A program made the position numbers and the translations under genes. A model generated the notes under the pieces. It searched no databases and was not told the origin of the DNA. It worked only from the letters and a program-made list of their open reading frames with translations. DNA of 64,000 bases from Pilaira anomala (taxonomy: Eukaryota; Mucoromycota; Mucoromycetes; Mucorales; Mucoraceae), in the NCBI GenBank assembly GCA_025716855.1, contig JAIXMQ010000001.1, forward strand, positions 248,001-312,000, read 5' to 3'. Position 1 is the stretch's first letter; every line of letters starts with the position of its first letter. Shown one piece after another: positions 11,541-21,969 of the stretch.

Positions 11541-12964
11541 TGCTCTATTATAACTTAATAAAACCATTATTTTAAATATCTTTGACTTAATAAATTTACG
11601 TTTGAAATTTTTCTTCTTATTACAATACTTTATACTTGAAATATCAGTGAGATACCTTCATATGTTTCTCTTAAAAAAATAAGACAACATCAACACCACC
11701 TGTATGCATGACTTACTTTTGTCATAGACCTGATAACAAAACAAATGAAGGATCTTATTCAGCGTTTTTTACAAGATCCATTCAGAAGTTTCAATGTACA
11801 TTAGTGCTAATGAGTTTTACTAAATCGACAATTAGGATTCAGAAAGTACGTACAGGAATAAATTTGGATCAATAATTGAACGTGTCAGGACTTTATATGA
11901 TACAACTATTCTACAGAGTAAATAAAAAGACGAATTTATTTATTATTTGATATATTAGGATATATGTCAGACTCATGTATTACACGCCGAATGGTTGACT
12001 TGGAGACGTGATAAAGTCTCCAGCTAAGTTGATAGCTACAAAAAGAATTGATCTGTCAAAAAATATGATGACAGAGAGGTCGATTTAATTTTCTGGACAT
12101 TGTATTTGACTCATGGGAGAAGCATTGGCTTTTTTTTTTATTGTATCTTCAAAGGAAAAACTAGGCATTTTGTTCAAGCTAAAAGATCTAACTTTTTTTG
12201 CTTTCCGATTTCTTCTTTCTCTGACACCTTTTTTTTTTTTTGTGAAGTAATTCATCATCTAATAAACCACAAGAACAAATACCTTTTTCTTTGAAGACTC
12301 GATACTTACAAGATTGACATTCTTTCGTGTGGTGTATTATGTGGTATAGTGGTCAAAAAAAAAAAAGAAAAAAAAAGGTCAGCGACGTGGTTTTTGAAAA
12401 AAAAAAAGCGCGAATCTGCATTCTATACTTATAAAAGTATTTGTCAAAGCTAAATCGGAAATGGCCTTAAATCGAACGGCCTTAAATAGAGCGGGTACGG
12501 TTGCTATTTCCCTTTTTGAAGGCGAGATATACTTTTTCAATAAAGTTGTCGATTACTATGTGATCTTTATTCTTCTGTTGTTTAAGCTGACTCAACAGTT
12601 GTTCAAGTCTTTTTTTTAAAAAAAAAATCGTGTGTGCTCCCAGTATATTTTTCTATTACTTTTCAATATTCCCAAATAAAGTACAACACATTTGAACCAT
12701 TTTTCGTTTAAAGCCAAAATTTGTCTCTTTATATTTTTATCCGTGCCCTCTTACAGTAGCTCTTTATCGTTACCTTATACATAAATACATATTACACTTT
12801 TCATAAATAAAAAGGATGTAAATCACATTAATTATATACAGCTAGTTACATGTGTCATCAGAATTTAAAAAAAAAAAACGGGGAATCATATGTTTTATTT
12901 GTATAACAAAATATTAATTTTCAGGGTATTATTTACAAAAGGTATTAAAAACAAGTAAGCTGAA
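11541..12964. other. Gene-poor intergenic stretch (1.4 kb)
   Basis: AT-rich DNA with A/T tracts. No conserved coding segment, tRNA or repeat family was recognised. A short near-repeat (GGCCTTAAATCGAACGGCCTTAAATAGAGCGG, split pair at 12461-12500) is the only local structure noticed. Confidence 0.45.
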
Positions 12965-14537
12965 TTACTTTTTGCTGCGAGTGGCGCTTTTTTTTGCAGG
13001 CTTTTTAGCTGTGGCCTTCTTTCTTTTCTTAACAGCCTTCTCAGGTTTTTCTTCTTCCTCGACTTTTGGTTCTTCGATCAACCCTCTTTTGTAAGCTTTT
13101 CTTATAATTGTATCGATAAAAGGAAAGTAGTCAAACTTTTGTCGTTTCACATTAGAAGTAGAAGCAAATCGAGTACCTTCAATATGTCTAATGTTATTGC
13201 TATAAAAGTTTCGTTTCTCTTTTAATTGTTCCAGATGAATTTTTAAAGATTTAAAGTCTTTGAGTTCAACGTCTTTCCAGGCAGTTGCTACAAATGGTAA
13301 GCCTTCGATTTCTTTAGGTTCGTTTTGTTTAATATGTGTAAGAGGTGTATTATTACTACGAATCGAGTCAAGTGAATGAATATTTGCATTTAAGATATTG
13401 GTATCGGCAACGATCTTGTCGTAATTATCATGACGTATAGCCATTAAAGAAAAGTCAAATCCATTTCTAGAAAGAAAAAAGTAAATATAAAAATGCAGTT
13501 TGATTTTATATTGGTAATACTTACAAAGCATCCATACGATTTTGAATTAAAAATTCAGTTTGTTTCAACCACTCCTCTTGCTTGAATTTACGGATTTTGT
13601 AAGGTCGAGCTTTTAAACCATCTAACTCCCAGATGAAACCATTTTATAGATGTAAGCAATATAGTGGTATTCCTTTTCGTACTCATCAGTGAATATACCA
13701 TTTTGTTGTTCAGATGATCCAGCTGAGACTTTACGTATATTTACGTTATCAGCTTTATGATTGCACTATTTGAAATAATGTCATCAGCATATTTATACAT
13801 GCTTACATCTATTTAACTTACAGTGAATATGAGTTATGAATGCGCCTGATTTCTTCTGAATTACCCAAGCAAAGACCACGATTCTAGTTTTACATTTTTA
13901 GTCATATATGTTCATCATGATATTAAAAAAGATAAAACTTACTACAGATGAGAATCCTTTGGTAAACTCATTAAAGTTATTAATGATCTCGCCTTTTTCT
14001 TTTATCTCAGAGTTTAACACAATATTCATCAATGCTAAAGTGCCACAAGCATTTGTAACCACCTAAAAAAGTGAAGTCAGTATAAAAGGGTTATTATACC
14101 AAAAATGCAAAGGCTTACTTGAGAAGTAAAGACTATCCCATCCTCATCAGGATCTTCGTTTTCCCATTCTTTAGGCAAAGGCTCATCCTGGTATTCAGAG
14201 ACAAAAATTATGCCATGAACGAGACTTTGACAAAAAAAAAAAAAAAAAAAAAAAAAGTTAATAAAATACTCTTTGGTCATGGACCTGATTTGTAATAAGT
14301 TACCCATCATCGTCTTTAAGGTCAGTAAAATCAATTTCGAACAATTCCTGTGCTTTCGTGTCTTTTACATCATACTCTTTTAACATATCGTTAAAGATAT
14401 CTGTAAATGCGCAATAGAAGCGTTTAGTTACCAAGAAATATATAAAATAATAAAGCAAATCGTTTACCTGGATCAGACGTGATTAACGTCCAATAATCAT
14501 TGTCAAGCTGGTTTACTGTGTTTAATAATTGTGTCAT
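12965..14537 (-). CDS. Ubiquitin C-terminal hydrolase UCHL5/Uch2 (UCH37) family, two apparent frameshifts
   Basis: Read on minus from ATG 14537. Exon 1 encodes NQLDNDYWTLITSDP, then DIFNDMLKEYDVKD, then LVHGIIFVSEYQDEPLPKEW. The catalytic cysteine is in VVTNACGTLALMNIVLN and the following FNEFTKGFSS block is typical. GLCLGNSEEIRRIHNSYS precedes the catalytic His in EYHYIAYI, and the Asp is in WELDGLKARPY. The last exon (about 13468-12965) carries a UCHL5-like C-terminal domain (RQKFDYFPFIDTIIRKAYKRG) and ends in a Lys/Ala tail (KKATAKKPAKKSATRSKK). UCHL5 trims ubiquitin chains at the proteasome and joins INO80. Two single-base breaks of opposite sign lie near 13766 (splice phase off by one) and near 13650 (one A short before GFIWELDG). 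They could be errors or early decay, but all catalytic residues remain. Confidence 0.82.
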
Positions 14538-15337
14538 AATAACAACGTGAGTATAAAAGTAAAAAAATAAAATAAAGTAAGGATAAAACGAAAAAGGGTT
14601 TTCTATGCATACAGTAATATTTATTGAAAACAAATGTGGCAAAACAAAAAAAAAAAAAAAACTATTTTAAGAAATCTTATAGAAGGACTTCAGAAGCCTG
14701 ATAATATTTACAATGTGATTCATTAGTGTTGTATGCAGGTCTCTTTAATAAAGGCTTGTTTTTATGAGACATATAAAGATTCAAACAAAAATATGAGGAT
14801 AATAAAACGTCGTTTACGTCATTTTGAGTGTATGTTTACATTTTTATTAGAAAGTAATTGGTAACTATTGGAGGAAAATCCCGTTCAAAGAAATAAAAAA
14901 ATAGATATACAGAATAGAAAAGAAGTAGGGCTCCTAAAAAAAGTTTCTCATTATAAATTGATATAATATTTGCTGTATTTATCAGGGAAAAAAATTCTGG
15001 CGTGGATATTACACACATCAAGCATTATACAAGTTTGCAAAGTATTTAAAGGTACCTATTATTTCATTTCCATTTGTATATATGTAGAATTTATTGTGAG
15101 AAAATAACCCTACTATTTACATTTTGAAAAAAAAATATATATAGACATGTATATAATCAATAGAAGGGCACGAACCGACAAAAAGAAAAAGCCTTGAAAA
15201 TTTTGGCAAAACTTCTTCGCAGAAGAACCGGTACTTCTTAGTAATCGTAACCTTTTAAATTACTAGCGTTCTCGATTTTTAGTTCCGACAATATTAGCAC
15301 AACGTCAACTCATGTCTACTAAAAGGTCGAGCATGAG
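14538..15337. other. UCHL5 upstream region and retroelement flank
   Basis: AT-rich 0.8 kb with no recognised gene. It ends at the left LTR. The five bases directly outside the LTR (ATGAG) do not match those on the far side (CTGGT). Confidence 0.45.
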
Positions 15338-15501
15338 TATCAATTGCTCAAGTTTAGGGCTATAGTATAAGACTGGAACTTGTGAGAAAGAAGTTGTCTT
15401 TATTTACATATGTTTACTAAGATATTTATATTGGAGAAGTTACTGTTGACAGTAACACATACTTGTGCTACAACAACAAATCAATAAACTTCTACCTGAC
15501 A
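15338..15501 (-). repeat. 3' LTR of the Ty3/Gypsy element
   Basis: 164 bp, nearly identical to 21192-21355; the two differences seen are at ACTGGAACTTG/ACTAGAACTTG and TATATTGGAG/TATATTAGAG. It is short for a Gypsy LTR. Confidence 0.93.
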
Positions 15502-15515
15502 ACACCCCCTTTCCA
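15502..15515 (-). other. Polypurine tract
   Basis: On minus the sequence GGAAAGGGGGTGT ends exactly at the LTR start TGTCAGG, the position where plus-strand DNA synthesis of LTR elements is primed. Confidence 0.8.
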
Positions 15516-15557
15516 AACTTTTGTACGCCCACGTACAACCAGATAGAAAAAAAAATC

Positions 15558-18500
15558 TTACGAATTAGAATCGACCTTGCCACGCTTTCGGGATGGTATG
15601 GTTGGCCTGAATATCACACGCTTATTCCTATTGAAGCTTACTTCTTTGATAAGGTCTTGTAGTTCTTCATCAGCTTCGGGTGGGTCTGTTATCATGCTTC
15701 CTGGAACCTTCTTGGTAAACGTAAATGGCCATGATGGAACTTTTCCTGGTAATGGATCAATTACTGGTACCTGTTGTTTTGATTCCATAGCTATACGAGG
15801 TAATGATGCAGCTGAGTAACTTGTTTCCTCCCATAAGTGCTTCAATGAATCTTCTAGCTTCTGTTTTCCTTTCTTCTTCAGATCATCCTCCTGCTGCCTT
15901 CTTTGACTTTCTTCCATTTGATTTCTTAATTCTTCTTTTACTATCTGATCCTGCTTTTCTTTTTCAAACTGTTGTTGTTTTTCTTGTAATAGTTTTTCAC
16001 GTTCTTGATCCAATATAAATTGCTGCTTCGCTTGTTCTTCTTCTCTTTTATTTACCACTTCCATTTCTTCTTCTAAACTTATATCGATCTCATCATCATC
16101 CTCGTTACTATTATCTACAATATCTACTTTATCTTCTATAATATCCACATCATTCGAACCACCATCATACTCAATATAATCATCAACAGCATAATCAGTA
16201 TTGTCACCGCTATCACCACTTTGTGACACACTCTCCATACTCTCATTACCACTGCGTGCTTCCGTAATATCATCTTGGTATTGTTGGTTCATCTCATCAT
16301 CACTGTCAGAAACCACTACTGGAAGTGAAGGACTGCTACTAATCATGCTTGTATCTTCTTCTTCATTATCAATCATTACTTCGGTAGTAGCTGTACACGG
16401 TGAAATACTTGTAGTAGTAGGTGCTGTTGTTTTAAAACATGCTCCACCCCCTCTTCCACTTCTAGTTGATGTCACCGACTTGACATTTCTTCTGCTACTA
16501 GTAGGATCATACCAAACGTCTTGCGGTCTATCTCCATAAGCATGTTTTAATCTATCCTTATGTACTCTTGAAGTTAGCATTTCTCCTTCCAACGTCTCTA
16601 AAGAGTAGGTGCCATATTCATCATAAGCTTCTTTAATCACAAAAGGCCCTTTAAATCTTGGCTCTAGACCAAACTTCCCTTCATGTTTTAATAGAACCAA
16701 ATCACCAATGGCATAATCTTTTGATTGGATTTTAGCGTCCCAACGTTCTTTATCTTTGACACCCATGGCTTTTAGTCTTGACTCAGCTATAGCACGATGT
16801 TTATTAAGGTGTTCAAATTCACTAACAGTTCGAGCTGCCACAATTCCTTGATCTTCCTCTACAGAACTTGGACAAATATACGGTTGAAGTGCATCTCCAG
16901 GCATCTTTGGGTCACGGCCATATACTAGGTAGAATGGTGAGAAGCCTGTTGTAGAATGAACACGTATTCTTGAAGCCCATACAGCAGCATCAACATATTC
17001 GTCCCAACGATGAATAGCACCCTTAACATACTTTCGAAGCATTTGTTTAATAATACCATTGTACCGCTCAACTTTTGCATTAGTTCTGGGATGGAAGGCC
17101 GATGTCAATTTATGGTTGGTGCCAATGCGTTTCAAGTACTCTTCAACTAAACCACTAGTAAAATTAGCACCTCTATCTGTAATAATTTCATTAGGACAGC
17201 CAAATTTCAGCACAATTTCTTCATAAATAAATTGAGCAACAGCTTCCTTAGTAGCATTAGGCATGGCTCGTGCAATAGGCCAATTAGTGGTATAATCCAC
17301 AGCAGTTATTAGCCAACGATTTCCATTTACTGTTGTAGGAAGCTCCCCGATGAAATCAATGTGCCATCTTTCAAACGCATGAGGTACATCTAGTGGATGC
17401 ATAACATCTTGAGAAGCCCTTTGTTGATTTCCACATACTTGACAAGAAGGACAGCTTTTTACCCAAGTCTCTATATCTTGACGCATTTTTGGCCACCAAT
17501 AACGAACGCAAAACATTTTATGCATATTCTTCACACCAGCATGACCATATCCTTCATGATACTTACTAACTAAATCAGCTCGTTCCGAAAAAGAAATAAA
17601 CTTGACCTCTTTTTCAACCTCTTGTTTATCTTCATTCTTGTATTTTATTCTTTTATACACATCGCTATCCTTTACTACAAAGTTACCACTCTCTTTTTCT
17701 AAAAGCAATTTCAACTTTGGATCTTGAACTTCATTAGCTAGATCATTAAGATAAAACAATGGCCAATTTGATTTCTCTTCTTCTGATAATTCACTCCAAA
17801 CGGTATACAAATAATCTGGCTCTAATGTTTTCACTTCAGAAGATGGATCTGATAACAGCACCGGAGCTCTAGATAAAGCATCAGCTACATTATTTTGGGA
17901 GCCTGGCTTGTATTTGATTGTAGGTGAATACATTTCCAATTCTGATATCCAGCGAACCAACCTAGGTGTAGGTTTAATTTGTTTTCTAAAATAAACTAAA
18001 GGATTATGATCAGAATATACTTCATAACCAGCAGTACAGCCATCAACATAGCAACGCCAAGTGCGAAGAGCATGAACTATACTAATCAACTCTCTTTCTT
18101 GAGCCGGAAAACGTGCTTCTTCTTGGGATAGTTTCTTTGATTCATATGCAACTGGATGCCACACTGATGGTTTATCAGGACTAGGCTGAAGGAGAACAGC
18201 CCCAACACCAAAATCACTTGAATCTGTTTCAATTCTAAACGGTAATTTCATGTTAGGAGCCTGTAGTACTGGTGCCGATGTAAGTAGTCTCTTAATGGTA
18301 TCAAAACTTTCTTGACATTCCGGAGTCCAATCTATATCTCTTTTCTTATGGCCTGTACCGTGAGTAAGATTAGTTAAAGGAGAAGCTATTGTACTGAAAT
18401 TACGAACAAAACGACGATAATGTTGACTTAAACCAAGAAATTGTCGAACTTGTTGAACATTTACAGGTCTCGGCCAATTTTGAACAGCTTCAATTTTATC

Positions 18501-19214
18501 TTTAGCTGGTAATATACCATCCGCAGAAATTTCATACCCTAAAAAATTCAGCTTCGTTCTTCCATAATGGCATTTTGATTTATTTACCACGAGCTTCTCT
18601 TTCTCAAACCTTCTTAAGATTTCACGTACATGTTCCACATGTTCTTCTTTTGTTTTGCTGTAAATCAAAACATCATCAAGATATACCAAGCAAAAATTAT
18701 CCATACAATCACCAATAACCCTATTCATCAAAGCCTGAAAACTAGGAGGAGCATTGCACAAGCCGAAAGGGAGTACTAAAAATTCATATTTACCATACCT
18801 AGTATTGAAAGCCGTTTTAGGTATATCTTCAGGTTGAATTTTGATTTGATGATAACCGGATTTTAGATCTAAAGAAGTAAAATATCGAGCTCCTTGCAGT
18901 TGATCTATGCATTCATCAATACGAGGAATGGGATTACGAATATCTGCAGTTAACTGGTTCAGAGCACGATAGTCAATACACATTCTGAGACCACCATCCT
19001 TTTTACGACAAAATAAAATTGGTGCACCCCAGGGAGATGAACTTGGTTGAATCAAACCCAAGTCTAATAATTCCTTTAATTGCCTTCTTGTTTCCGCCAA
19101 TTCCATTGGACTCATTTTGAATGCTGGTCTATCCACAGGTTTTGCATTACCAGTATCAATTACATGTTGAAATTCACGATCGGAGGTAATCCAGGTAGTT
19201 TTCTTGAAAGACAC
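15558..19214 (-). CDS. Pol: reverse transcriptase, RNase H, integrase, with long C-terminal extension
   Basis: An uninterrupted 1218-codon frame. RT runs from about residue 30: RPAFKMSPMELAETRRQL, LRMCIDYRALNQLT, FLVLPFGLCNAPPSFQ and the catalytic YLDD in FCLVYLDDVLIYS. RNase H follows (FRIETDSSDFGVGAVLLQ). Integrase has the zinc motif HAGVKNMHKMF ... CPSCQVC, catalytic Asp in WHIDFIGE, Asp in IITDRGANF and Glu in AKVERYNG. A GPF/Y module (RFKGPFVI) closes integrase. After about residue 880 there is no chromodomain. Instead about 330 residues follow: a Ser/Thr and acidic stretch, a Glu/Gln/Lys coiled coil (EEEQAKQQFILDQEREKLLQ), and a basic end (PSRKRGKV). The real Pol begins upstream in the Gag-Pro frame, so the M at 19214 is only the first Met in this frame. 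Confidence 0.93.
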   Translation of the reverse strand: MSFKKTTWITSDREFQHVIDTGNAKPVDRPAFKMSPMELAETRRQLKELLDLGLIQPSSSPWGAPILFCRKKDGGLRMCIDYRALNQLTADIRNPIPRIDECIDQLQGARYFTSLDLKSGYHQIKIQPEDIPKTAFNTRYGKYEFLVLPFGLCNAPPSFQALMNRVIGDCMDNFCLVYLDDVLIYSKTKEEHVEHVREILRRFEKEKLVVNKSKCHYGRTKLNFLGYEISADGILPAKDKIEAVQNWPRPVNVQQVRQFLGLSQHYRRFVRNFSTIASPLTNLTHGTGHKKRDIDWTPECQESFDTIKRLLTSAPVLQAPNMKLPFRIETDSSDFGVGAVLLQPSPDKPSVWHPVAYESKKLSQEEARFPAQERELISIVHALRTWRCYVDGCTAGYEVYSDHNPLVYFRKQIKPTPRLVRWISELEMYSPTIKYKPGSQNNVADALSRAPVLLSDPSSEVKTLEPDYLYTVWSELSEEEKSNWPLFYLNDLANEVQDPKLKLLLEKESGNFVVKDSDVYKRIKYKNEDKQEVEKEVKFISFSERADLVSKYHEGYGHAGVKNMHKMFCVRYWWPKMRQDIETWVKSCPSCQVCGNQQRASQDVMHPLDVPHAFERWHIDFIGELPTTVNGNRWLITAVDYTTNWPIARAMPNATKEAVAQFIYEEIVLKFGCPNEIITDRGANFTSGLVEEYLKRIGTNHKLTSAFHPRTNAKVERYNGIIKQMLRKYVKGAIHRWDEYVDAAVWASRIRVHSTTGFSPFYLVYGRDPKMPGDALQPYICPSSVEEDQGIVAARTVSEFEHLNKHRAIAESRLKAMGVKDKERWDAKIQSKDYAIGDLVLLKHEGKFGLEPRFKGPFVIKEAYDEYGTYSLETLEGEMLTSRVHKDRLKHAYGDRPQDVWYDPTSSRRNVKSVTSTRSGRGGGACFKTTAPTTTSISPCTATTEVMIDNEEEDTSMISSSPSLPVVVSDSDDEMNQQYQDDITEARSGNESMESVSQSGDSGDNTDYAVDDYIEYDGGSNDVDIIEDKVDIVDNSNEDDDEIDISLEEEMEVVNKREEEQAKQQFILDQEREKLLQEKQQQFEKEKQDQIVKEELRNQMEESQRRQQEDDLKKKGKQKLEDSLKHLWEETSYSAASLPRIAMESKQQVPVIDPLPGKVPSWPFTFTKKVPGSMITDPPEADEELQDLIKEVSFNRNKRVIFRPTIPSRKRGKVDSNS

Positions 19215-20640
19215 TTGGGAATTCTTCCATTAATTTTGACCATGAAACATCATTACCAGCACTATCTTTAATAGAAAAATCTTCAGAAGTATCAGTAATG
19301 TACAATAAAAAAGATTCTGAACCTTTTTTCTTCAAACATCTACTGGCTTGATGGTAACTAATAAGATAATTAAGAGAAGGAGCTGTGCCGGAGCCTACAT
19401 AATTTTGGTCATCCTTTTCGAAATCTTTTCTTATAGGTACGATAGCCACTGTTTCAGATGCCTTGTTCGTTACCAGAATTGAATCATCCTTCCACTGAAT
19501 TAGCGGTTCATGTAACTTTAACCATGTTCTTCCCAAGATTATATCAAATTTACTGTCATAAATATAAGCACAAATAGTACTACTGTATCCTTGTAAGTTA
19601 AGGTTAAAAGTAATTTGCGTTGTAATTTGATCTGTAACACCGCCAGCAGTTTCAACAACTCTCTCAACACCAGCCCGATTTCCCTTGATATATTTAGCAA
19701 TACGAGGCGATATGTAACATTCACTTGCACCCGTATCAACCAATACTTTTACAGGAACATTACCGACAGTATTTTGAGTTTCACTTGATTCTACTACTGC
19801 TTCATACAAAGGTAGGACCGTATCCATAGACGCAGCACTATTGACTTCCACAATATGCAGTATATCATTGTTAATATTGACTAAATTTATGGCTTTGGAT
19901 ACAGTGATTGCATTTTTATGAGATTTTTCATAAGATTTATCATCAGAAGATCTATCAATATAACGTGAAGTATTCATAGTTTTATTGTTATAAATATTGT
20001 CAGTATTATTATTACTTTCATTAACATTCTCATTAGCAGAGATAGAAGTATCAGGATTGATTCTTGAGCTTTCAATTACATGCAATTCATTATTACGAAT
20101 CTTTCTTAGCATTTCACGTTCCTTACGAGAAATATTCTTGAATTCCGAGCAATCCTTTTTCATATGACCAGTAGCATGGCAATAGTAACATTTGATACCA
20201 TTGTTAGAGCGACCACCAGCAGCAGGACGATTGTTCCCATTATAATTATAGTCATTACCACGACCTTTACCATTAAATGAACCTTTTCTTTTATAAACAT
20301 TATTGAAGTTACTATTGTAACCACGACGATAATCTTCAATTAAATCAATTTCCATAGGATCATTAACTTCCATTGTGGTAGTTTGAGCAGCAGTGGGTGA
20401 ATGAGTATGTGTTTGATTAGCAAGGTGACGTGCTAATGCCTGTGATTGAGGATTACGAGCAGCTTCATATGATAATGCAGTAGAAAAATAATATTCCAAT
20501 GTACGTTGTGCTTTGGGAATATTTCTTAAAAGAGCTCTAACCTCACCAGAAATTAACCCACGCATAAATCGATCACATTTTTCATCTTCTGTCATATCCT
20601 CCAATAGAATACATACATCTGTAAATGATTCAACGTAAGA
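19174..20640 (-). CDS. Gag C-terminal part and aspartic protease
   Basis: This frame continues Gag after a break near 20650 (VESFTDVCILLEDMTEDEKCDRFMRGL is split from upstream by a shift). It includes the CCHC zinc knuckle CYYCHATGHMKKDC and the protease active site VKVLVDTGASECYISP, with the downstream protease strand ILGRTWLKL. It overlaps the Pol frame by about 40 bp and ends in a stop at 19174. Around 19180-19200 the conserved protease-RT linker is spread over all three frames, implying two single-base changes about 20 bp apart rather than a programmed shift. Functionally this part packages RNA and cleaves the polyprotein. Confidence 0.87.
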   Translation of the reverse strand, partial: SYVESFTDVCILLEDMTEDEKCDRFMRGLISGEVRALLRNIPKAQRTLEYYFSTALSYEAARNPQSQALARHLANQTHTHSPTAAQTTTMEVNDPMEIDLIEDYRRGYNSNFNNVYKRKGSFNGKGRGNDYNYNGNNRPAAGGRSNNGIKCYYCHATGHMKKDCSEFKNISRKEREMLRKIRNNELHVIESSRINPDTSISANENVNESNNNTDNIYNNKTMNTSRYIDRSSDDKSYEKSHKNAITVSKAINLVNINNDILHIVEVNSAASMDTVLPLYEAVVESSETQNTVGNVPVKVLVDTGASECYISPRIAKYIKGNRAGVERVVETAGGVTDQITTQITFNLNLQGYSSTICAYIYDSKFDIILGRTWLKLHEPLIQWKDDSILVTNKASETVAIVPIRKDFEKDDQNYVGSGTAPSLNYLISYHQASRCLKKKGSESFLLYITDTSEDFSIKDSAGNDVSWSKLMEEFPSVFQENYLDYLRS

Positions 20641-21032
20641 TTCAATGTAGTGGTTTGATTGGTTGCAACAAGTCGATCACGGGCTAAAAGATCTGCATTG
20701 TCTGGTCTAAACTTGTTCGTAACTAATGTTTTAAATTCTGTCCATTGAGTTGGAGGGTTATCAGACTTCTTAATTCGCCTATGCCATTGTAGAGCGCGTC
20801 CACTGATATAGCTAGTTGCAAATAAATAAGTTCTTTGTTCATCCCACACATAAAATTCTTGATGGTTTTCAATCGCTGTAAACCAGTCATCTATGATCAT
20901 AGCATCTCTGACACCGTCATACGTTGGCGGTTCCTTTAAACGAAGTACTGGTTGTTGTCGAAACGCCGTTAACTGAGCAAGTTGACCTTCAAGTACCCTG
21001 ATCCTTTCTTCAGATGAAGTGGAATCTCCCAT
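20592..21032 (-). CDS. Gag N-terminal part
   Basis: ATG at 21032 gives MGDSTSSEERIRVLEGQLAQ, a short coiled coil, then a capsid-like retrotransposon Gag domain: PPTYDGVRDAMIIDDWFTAI, ATSYISGRALQWHRR, FKTLVTNKFRPDNADL. The frame breaks near 20650, after DRLVATNQ, with the conserved continuation in another frame. The start is chosen because upstream codons back to the primer site are low-complexity leader. The product would form the particle that carries the element RNA. Confidence 0.85.
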   Translation of the reverse strand: MGDSTSSEERIRVLEGQLAQLTAFRQQPVLRLKEPPTYDGVRDAMIIDDWFTAIENHQEFYVWDEQRTYLFATSYISGRALQWHRRIKKSDNPPTQWTEFKTLVTNKFRPDNADLLARDRLVATNQTTTLNLTLNHLQMYVFYWRI

Positions 21033-21171
21033 CTTGACTAAACTTGCAAAAAAAAAAAAACTTGTATTTGTATAAAAAAATCCCTGGACTAAGCTAAAGT
21101 CCTGTTTCCTCTTTTTAAGATTAAAAAGTATAAAAAAATAACCTTGTAGACTTGTATAAACCCTGGATTGA

Positions 21172-21189
21172 TCCGTTCTGGTGCTACCA
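21172..21189 (-). other. Primer-binding site
   Basis: Just inside the 5' LTR, on minus, is TGGTAGCACCAGAACGG. TGG pairs with a tRNA CCA end. The first ten bases resemble the initiator-Met primer site (TGGTAGCGCC) with one mismatch; the tRNA assignment is an inference. Confidence 0.65.
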
Positions 21190-21191
21190 GT

Positions 21192-21355
21192 TATCAATTG
21201 CTCAAGTTTAGGGCTATAGTATAAGACTAGAACTTGTGAGAAAGAAGTTGTCTTTATTTACATATGTTTACTAAGATATTTATATTAGAGAAGTTACTGT
21301 TGACAGTAACACATACTTGTGCTACAACAACAAATCAATAAACTTCTACCTGACA
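21192..21355 (-). repeat. 5' LTR of the Ty3/Gypsy element
   Basis: 164 bp direct repeat of 15338-15501 with two differences. In element orientation it starts TGTCAGGTAG and ends GCAATTGATA. It should carry the promoter and the RNA start. Confidence 0.93.
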
Positions 21356-21969
21356 CTGGTTATTAATTTTTCCATTTTTGCGCTTTATATAGAGCACCAT
21401 TTTTTAGTATGGACAAGTTGTGGGTCTTGGAGACGCGAAATTTTTAAGACAAAAAAAAAAAGTCATGGAAAGTAAAAAATCACGTCAAGTACATGTAGAG
21501 AAAAAAATTCTTAATGCAAAAACACGCTTCTTTGATATCAAACTTTAATGAAAAAGGTATATAAACTCTGTTGCTTTTCTCAAGAAAAAAAAGAAGGTTG
21601 TTTACTTTGTTTTTACAACGCGACTTCTCATAAACAAAATGTGCTGAGTAATAAACCTAGTAACTAACAAAATAAACCTTTTATTCAAGATCCAAATCAA
21701 GCTTCGGTAATTCAGAAGCTCTTAATTCAACTGCATTAGTACTTATAGCTTCATTTAACTATAAAGATTGCTTAAATAAATTACGTCTAAAACCAACTGA
21801 AGTGAAAAAAAAAAGTCTTAATTTTATCCAGTAGAGATATTCGTAAATTGTTATTTATGCTCTAATTTTGAAAGGAGAAGAAATTGTTGTTTCTATATTA
21901 TGTACATATCCTAAAGTTTTATTGTAAGCTATAAAATAACTCTCTTGCTTTTGATGTTAATAAAAAAAA
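21356..21969. other. Intergenic DNA between retroelement and duplication copy B
   Basis: About 0.6 kb of AT-rich sequence with A tracts. No gene or repeat recognised. Confidence 0.4.

Larger units (their letters stand above)
15338..21355 (-). mobile_element. Complete Ty3/Gypsy LTR retrotransposon (6.0 kb)
   Basis: Two direct LTRs of 164 bp (15338-15501 and 21192-21355) differ at only two positions. They bound a minus-strand gag-pol with the order Gag, zinc knuckle, aspartic protease, RT, RNase H, integrase, which is Metaviridae (Ty3/Gypsy) order. The element starts TGTCAGG on minus. A purine-rich tract adjoins the 3' LTR and a TGG-starting primer-binding site adjoins the 5' LTR. No matching 5-bp target duplication is visible. 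Reading frames are broken at about 20650 and twice near 19180-19200. Near-identical LTRs indicate a recent insertion; by itself the copy looks non-autonomous unless the frame breaks are sequencing errors. Confidence 0.95.

Noticed and set aside
16201..16539. + strand ORFs inside the retroelement
   Set aside because: Antisense shadows of the long Pol frame.
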